From Nitricoxidireducens sp046726235 (lineage in GTDB: Bacteria > Pseudomonadota > Gammaproteobacteria > Burkholderiales > Rhodocyclaceae): DNA of 64,000 nt. The stretch spans positions 248,001 to 312,000 of the forward strand of contig JBKPAD010000010.1 in the NCBI GenBank assembly GCA_046726235.1, in the 5' to 3' direction. The position numbers and the translations under genes were made by a program. This document shows positions 59,706 to 64,000 of the stretch, piece by piece. The notes beneath the pieces are model-generated. The model saw only the letters and a list, made by a program, of their open reading frames with translations, searched no databases and was not told where the DNA came from. Every line of letters begins with the position of its first letter. Position 1 is the stretch's first letter.

Positions 59706-61991
59706 ATGAGGAAAAATCTCCTGGCGGGTCTCGTCGGCGTGCTGATCGCCGCGGCTGCATCGGCCTTCGATCCGTTCGTCGTCAAGGACATTCGCGTCGA
59801 AGGCATTCAGCGTACCGAGGCGGGCACGGTATTCAGCTACCTGCCGGTGCGCGTCGGCGACAAGCTGACTGACGAAACGGCAGCACAGGCCGTCAAGGCA
59901 CTGTTCGCCACGGGCTTCTTCAAGGACGTGCGCCTCGAGATCGAGGGCGAGGTTCTCGTCGTCGTCGTCGAGGAGCGGCCGGCCATCGCCGCCATCGACT
60001 TCTCGGGCATGAAGGCCTTCAAGAAGGAAGACCTGCTCAAGTCGCTGAAGGAAGTCGGTCTCGCCGAGTCGCGCATCTTCGACCGCGCGCTGCTGGAGCG
60101 CGCCGAACAGGAACTCAAGCGCCAGTACCTGGGGCAGGGACATTACGCCGCCGAGGTCAAGACGACGGTCACGCCGCTCGAGCGCAACCGGGTCGGCCTC
60201 AGTTTCGCGATCGATGAGGGCGAGAAGGCGCGCATCAAGCAGATCAACCTCGTCGGCGCCAAGGCGTTCGCCGAAAGCGAACTGCTCGACCTCTTCGTCC
60301 TGCGCACCCCGAACTGGCTGACTTGGTACACGAAGAACGACCAGTATTCGAAGCAGAAACTGTCCGGTGACCTCGAGTCACTGCGCTCCTTCTACCTCGA
60401 TCGCGGCTACCTCGAGTTCAGCGTCGACTCGACGCAGGTCTCGATTTCTCCGGACCGGCAGGACATCTACATTTCGGTCAGCATCTCCGAAGGGGAGAAG
60501 TACTCGGTCTCGGCGGTGCGTCTGGCCGGCGAACTGCTGCTGCCCGAAGACGAGTTGAAGAAGCTCGTCAAGGTCAAGCCGGGCGAAACCTATTCGCGCG
60601 AACGCATGACCGAGACCACCAAGGCGATCAGCGATCGCCTCGGCAACGAAGGCTACGCGTTCGCCAACGTGAATGCTGCGCCCGAACTCGACAAGGACAA
60701 GCACCAGGTCGCCTTTACCGTGTTCATCGATCCGGGACGCCGCATCAGCGTGCGGCGCGTCAATGTCGTCGGCAATACCAGGACGCGCGACGAAGTGGTG
60801 CGCCGTGAAATGCGCCAGATCGAGGGCGGCTGGTATGAAGGCGACAAGATCAACAAATCGCGCACGCGAGTCGACCGTCTCGGCTATTTCGATGAGGTGA
60901 CTGTCGAGACGCCCGCCGTTGCCGGCGTGACCGACCAGGTCGACGTCAACGTTCGCGTCAAGGAAAAGCCGACCGGCAACATCATGCTGGGTGCCGGATT
61001 CTCGTCGTCGGAAAAGCTGTCGCTGTCGGGCTCGGTACAACAAGACAACCTGTTCGGCAGCGGCAAGTCGGTCGGCGTGCAGGTCAATACGAGCAAGTAC
61101 CAGAAGACCTACGCGTTCTCCTACACCGATCCGTACTACACGGTCGATGGCATCTCGCGCGGCTTCGATGTCTATCGACGGACCGTCACCACCAACGGCC
61201 TGTCGATCGGCCAGTTCGATTCGTCGTCGCTGGGCGGCGGCGTTCGCTACGGCATGCCGCTGACTGAAGACGACTATGTCAGCTTCGGCTTGTCGATCGA
61301 CAGCACGAAGCTGACCCTGTTCACCAACAGTCCGCAAATCTGGCGCGATTACGTGACGACCTACGGCAACACGATGACGACGCTGCTGGCTTCCGGCGGC
61401 TGGGGGCGTAACACCATCGACAGCCAGATCTATCCGATGAAGGGCAGCACTTACGGCATTACCGGCGAGGTCGGCCTGCCGGGCGGCAACAATGCCATCA
61501 AGTACGCGCGCACGACGCTCAGCCACTACCGCTACGTGCCCATGGGCAAGGACAACGCCCTGAAGTTCGGCGGCGAGATCGGCGTCGCCGGTGCCTACGG
61601 CGGACGTACGCTGCTATTCACCAAGAACTTCTACGCGGGCGGCATCGGTTCCGTACGCGGCTTCGATCCGTCTTCGCTGGGTCCGGTCGATGCGGCGACC
61701 GGCGCGCGCCTGGGCGGCGCGAAGAAACTGACCGGAACCGCCGAGTACCTGTTCCGCATGCCTGGCCTCGGCCAGGACAGGTCGATTCGTCTCGGCGCCT
61801 TCCTCGACGCCGGCCAGGTCTGGGCGAACGGCGACAAATTCCGCCTCAGCGACTTGCGCTACAGTGCGGGCGTTTCCGCCAACTGGAGCTCGCCGTTCGG
61901 TCCGCTGAAGTTCAGCCTCGCCAGGCCGCTGAACGCCAAGTCGACCGACAAGAAACAGGCGCTTCAATTTACAATGGGTTCGGCGTTCTGA
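59706..61991 (+). CDS. bamA: Outer membrane protein assembly factor BamA
   Basis: Core of the BAM complex that inserts beta-barrel proteins into the outer membrane. 761 residues: signal peptide (KNLLAGLVGVLIAAAASAFD), five POTRA domains (about 22-345, first one FVVKDIRVEGIQRTEAGTVF), then a 16-strand barrel with the VRGF loop (GGIGSVRGFDPSSLGP) and a C-terminal Phe for BAM recognition. Precedes skp, its periplasmic chaperone. Confidence 0.96.
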   Translation: MRKNLLAGLVGVLIAAAASAFDPFVVKDIRVEGIQRTEAGTVFSYLPVRVGDKLTDETAAQAVKALFATGFFKDVRLEIEGEVLVVVVEERPAIAAIDFSGMKAFKKEDLLKSLKEVGLAESRIFDRALLERAEQELKRQYLGQGHYAAEVKTTVTPLERNRVGLSFAIDEGEKARIKQINLVGAKAFAESELLDLFVLRTPNWLTWYTKNDQYSKQKLSGDLESLRSFYLDRGYLEFSVDSTQVSISPDRQDIYISVSISEGEKYSVSAVRLAGELLLPEDELKKLVKVKPGETYSRERMTETTKAISDRLGNEGYAFANVNAAPELDKDKHQVAFTVFIDPGRRISVRRVNVVGNTRTRDEVVRREMRQIEGGWYEGDKINKSRTRVDRLGYFDEVTVETPAVAGVTDQVDVNVRVKEKPTGNIMLGAGFSSSEKLSLSGSVQQDNLFGSGKSVGVQVNTSKYQKTYAFSYTDPYYTVDGISRGFDVYRRTVTTNGLSIGQFDSSSLGGGVRYGMPLTEDDYVSFGLSIDSTKLTLFTNSPQIWRDYVTTYGNTMTTLLASGGWGRNTIDSQIYPMKGSTYGITGEVGLPGGNNAIKYARTTLSHYRYVPMGKDNALKFGGEIGVAGAYGGRTLLFTKNFYAGGIGSVRGFDPSSLGPVDAATGARLGGAKKLTGTAEYLFRMPGLGQDRSIRLGAFLDAGQVWANGDKFRLSDLRYSAGVSANWSSPFGPLKFSLARPLNAKSTDKKQALQFTMGSAF

Positions 61992-62011
61992 TGTCCGGTT
62001 TGGGAGAAGTC

Positions 62012-62518
62012 ATGTTTAAGAAGGCGTTCGTCGCAGTCGCATTCGTGGGTCTGACCGTTTCGGCGTTCTCGGCCGAGGCCGAGATGAAGATCGGCTTCGT
62101 CAACGGGCAGCGCCTGATCAACGAGTCGCCCCAGGCAATCAAGGCGAAGAAGAAGCTCGAGAAGGACTTCGAGAAGCGCGACCAGGAACTGCAGCGCATG
62201 GCCAAGCAGTTGCAGGGCATGCAGGAGAACCTCGAGAAGAACGCGCCGACGATGTCGGAGAACGATCGCCGCAACAAGGAGCGCGAGTTCAACGACCTGA
62301 ATCGCGACTTCCAGCGCAAGCAGCGCGAGTTCCGCGAGGACCTCAACCTGCGCCAGAACGAGGAAATGGCCGCGATCTACGAGAACATCAACAAGGTGAT
62401 CCGCAAGGTCGCCGAGACCGAAAAGTACGACCTGATCCTGCAGGAAGCCGTCTACTTCAGCCCGAAGATCGACATCACCGAAAAGGTTCTCAAGTCGCTC
62501 GGGGACGGCGCCAAGTAA
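62012..62518 (+). CDS. skp: Periplasmic chaperone Skp (OmpH family)
   Basis: Holds unfolded outer-membrane proteins in transit to BamA. 168 residues: a signal peptide (MFKKAFVAVAFVGLTVSAFS), then MKIGFVNGQRLINESPQ and a long coiled-coil helix pair (AKKKLEKDFEKRDQELQRMA to KQREFREDLNLRQNEEMAA). The ATG at 62012 follows GGGAGAAG; an in-frame upstream ATG at 61991 overlaps the bamA stop. Gene order bamA-skp-lpxD-fabZ is the standard one. Confidence 0.92.
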   Translation: MFKKAFVAVAFVGLTVSAFSAEAEMKIGFVNGQRLINESPQAIKAKKKLEKDFEKRDQELQRMAKQLQGMQENLEKNAPTMSENDRRNKEREFNDLNRDFQRKQREFREDLNLRQNEEMAAIYENINKVIRKVAETEKYDLILQEAVYFSPKIDITEKVLKSLGDGAK

Positions 62519-62522
62519 GCGA

Positions 62523-63557
62523 GTGGCCGTTCGTCTCGACGAGATCGTCGCCCGCCTCGGCGGCCAGCTTGTCGGCGACGGCGGCATTCGCGTCAATGGG
62601 CTGGCGACGCTAGAAGCAGCCGGCCCGGACCAGATTTCCTTTCTCGCCAATCCGAAGTACCGCAGCCAGCTGGCGACGACGCGCGCCGCTGCGGTGATCG
62701 TCGATGCATCGGTTGCGGCCGCGTGCCCGGCGGCGGCGATCGTCACTGCGCAGCCCTATCGCTACTTCGCCCGATTGTCGCAATGGCTTGGCGCACCTGC
62801 GCGTCCGGCTGCGGGCATCCATGCGTCGGCGGTGGTCGAGGTTGAAGTCCCGGCGAGCGCCTCGATTGGGGCTAATGCCTCCGTCGCGAAGGGGGCGCGC
62901 ATCGGCGAGAACGTCGTGGTCGAGGCCAATTGCAGCATCGGACCGGAAGCCGAGATCGACGACGATTCGTGGCTGCATCCGAACGTCTGCGTCTACCCCG
63001 GGTGCCGAATCGGCAAGCGTGCGATCGTCCATTCGGGCGCCGTCATCGGCGCCGACGGCTTCGGCTTCGCGCGCGAGGCCGGCGGTTCATGGATCAAGAT
63101 CGCCCAGACGGGCAGGGTGCTGATCGGCGACGACGTCGAGATCGGCGCCAATACGACCATCGATCGCGGGGCGCTCGGCGACACGGTGATCGAGGATGGC
63201 GTCAAGCTCGACAACCAGATCCAGATCGCGCACAACGTCCGCATCGGGGCGCACACCGCGATGGCCGGCTGCGTCGGCGTCGCCGGCAGCGCGACCATCG
63301 GCCGCCGCTGCACCGTCGGCGGCGGCGCCATCGTCCTCGGCCATTTGCAGATCGCCGACGACGTGCATGTCTCGGCCGGCACGCTGGTGGCGAAATCCAT
63401 TGCGGAGGCGGGCAGCTACACGGGAACCGTGCCGTTCATGGAACACTCGGCATGGCTGAAAAATTTCGCCCGCGTGCGGCACCTCGATGCCATGGCCGAT
63501 AGAATACGCGCCCTCGAAACCAGGCTCGCCGCGCTCGAAGAAGGAAAGAATTCATGA
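62523..63557 (+). CDS. lpxD: UDP-3-O-acylglucosamine N-acyltransferase LpxD
   Basis: Third step of lipid A synthesis: adds a second hydroxyacyl chain. 344 residues from GTG: an N-terminal uridine-binding domain (RLDEIVARLGGQLVGDGGIR, then ISFLANPKYRSQLATT), then a left-handed beta-helix of hexapeptide repeats with the catalytic His in QIAHNVRIGAHTAMAGCVG. C-terminal helical tail. Stop overlaps fabZ by four bases. Confidence 0.96.
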   Translation: MAVRLDEIVARLGGQLVGDGGIRVNGLATLEAAGPDQISFLANPKYRSQLATTRAAAVIVDASVAAACPAAAIVTAQPYRYFARLSQWLGAPARPAAGIHASAVVEVEVPASASIGANASVAKGARIGENVVVEANCSIGPEAEIDDDSWLHPNVCVYPGCRIGKRAIVHSGAVIGADGFGFAREAGGSWIKIAQTGRVLIGDDVEIGANTTIDRGALGDTVIEDGVKLDNQIQIAHNVRIGAHTAMAGCVGVAGSATIGRRCTVGGGAIVLGHLQIADDVHVSAGTLVAKSIAEAGSYTGTVPFMEHSAWLKNFARVRHLDAMADRIRALETRLAALEEGKNS

Positions 63558-64000
63558 CCGCGATGGACATCCATCAGATCCTCGAACACCTGCCGCACCG
63601 CTACCCGTTCCTGCTCGTCGATCGCGTGCTCGACGTCGTGCCGGGCGAGCGCATCACGGCGCTCAAGAACGTCACCGTCAATGAGCCGTTCTTTCCCGGC
63701 CACTATCCGCACCATCCGGTGATGCCCGGCGTGCTGATTATCGAGGCGCTGGCGCAGACCGCGGCGATCCTCTCATTCAAGACGCTCGGCGGGAAGCCGG
63801 ATGACAAGTCCGTGTATTACTTCGTCGGCATCGACGGCGCGCGCTTCAAGCGCCCGGTCAGCCCCGGCGACCAGCTCGTGATGGAAGTGTCGATCGTCGC
63901 CAACAAGCGCGGCCTGTGGAAGTTCGCCGCCGTGGCCAAGGTCGACGGCAACGTCGCCGCCGAGGCCGAGCTGATGTGCACGGTGCGCGCGATCGAATGA
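63554..64000 (+). CDS. fabZ: 3-hydroxyacyl-ACP dehydratase FabZ
   Basis: Dehydrates beta-hydroxyacyl-ACP in fatty acid synthesis, balancing lipid A and phospholipid supply. 148 residues, complete: stop is the last three bases of the window. Hot-dog fold with the catalytic His and Glu in PGHYPHHPVMPGVLIIEALAQ-type sequence (His at GHYPHHP, Glu at IIEALAQ). Start ATG overlaps the lpxD stop. An lpxA gene would be expected just beyond the edge. Confidence 0.97.
   Translation: MTAMDIHQILEHLPHRYPFLLVDRVLDVVPGERITALKNVTVNEPFFPGHYPHHPVMPGVLIIEALAQTAAILSFKTLGGKPDDKSVYYFVGIDGARFKRPVSPGDQLVMEVSIVANKRGLWKFAAVAKVDGNVAAEAELMCTVRAIE

Overview
The window is high-GC DNA with the gene content and order of a betaproteobacterium, most probably Rhodocyclales. 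The pointers are rimP-nusA-infB-rbfA-truB-rpsO-pnp, smc-zipA-ligA, dapC-dapD-pilU-dapE-prmB, and the run rpsB-tsf-pyrH-frr-uppS-cdsA-dxr-rseP-bamA-skp-lpxD-fabZ. The taxonomic call is an inference from gene order and protein flavour; no 16S gene is present.

Layout. 1-9753: rluB, then a promoter and leader and the transcription/translation operon rimP to pnp, closed by a perfect bidirectional terminator. 9754-10682: dksA on the minus strand, then a Pro-Arg-His tRNA operon with a clear promoter. 10683-16700: an accessory stretch of visibly lower GC. It holds a C-terminal integrase remnant next to tRNA-His, about 400 nt without a supported gene, a TPR/GT41 (OGT/SPINDLY-type) glycosyltransferase, a TMTC-like membrane protein with C-terminal TPRs, and a convergent polytopic membrane protein with a GT-C look. 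16706-28705: ordinary chromosome with patches of interest: dusC, yceH, a DnaQ-type exonuclease, a spermidine-synthase-like protein, a DsbA/DsbB-like thiol pair, a HugZ-like protein, a Tat-exported beta-propeller coupled to a leaderless DUF305 protein, and a hybrid histidine kinase coupled to a response regulator with an unrecognised output region. 28735-34020: prmB, dapE, pilU, dapD and dapC, tightly packed on the minus strand. 34021-35299: a small AT-rich insert (a DUF6680-like membrane protein and a possible small ORF) between two inverted-repeat structures. 35300-43868: queF, then smc-zipA-ligA-galU-hpt. 43869-52304: EAL/HDOD protein, typA, mtnP, def, a cyclic-nucleotide-binding protein, glnD and map. 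52367-64000: rpsB through fabZ, joining translation, UMP kinase, isoprenoid and phospholipid synthesis, sigma-E protease, outer-membrane assembly and lipid A synthesis.

The strongest candidate for something not well described is the 10.7-16.5 kb glycosylation-like cassette. Second are the signalling pair at 23.8-27.6 kb, whose kinase seems to have a coding N-terminus upstream of its first ATG, and the AT-rich insert with structured repeats at 34.1-35.3 kb. Most of the remainder is conserved housekeeping sequence. Functional assignments come from motif recognition by eye; no database search was run.
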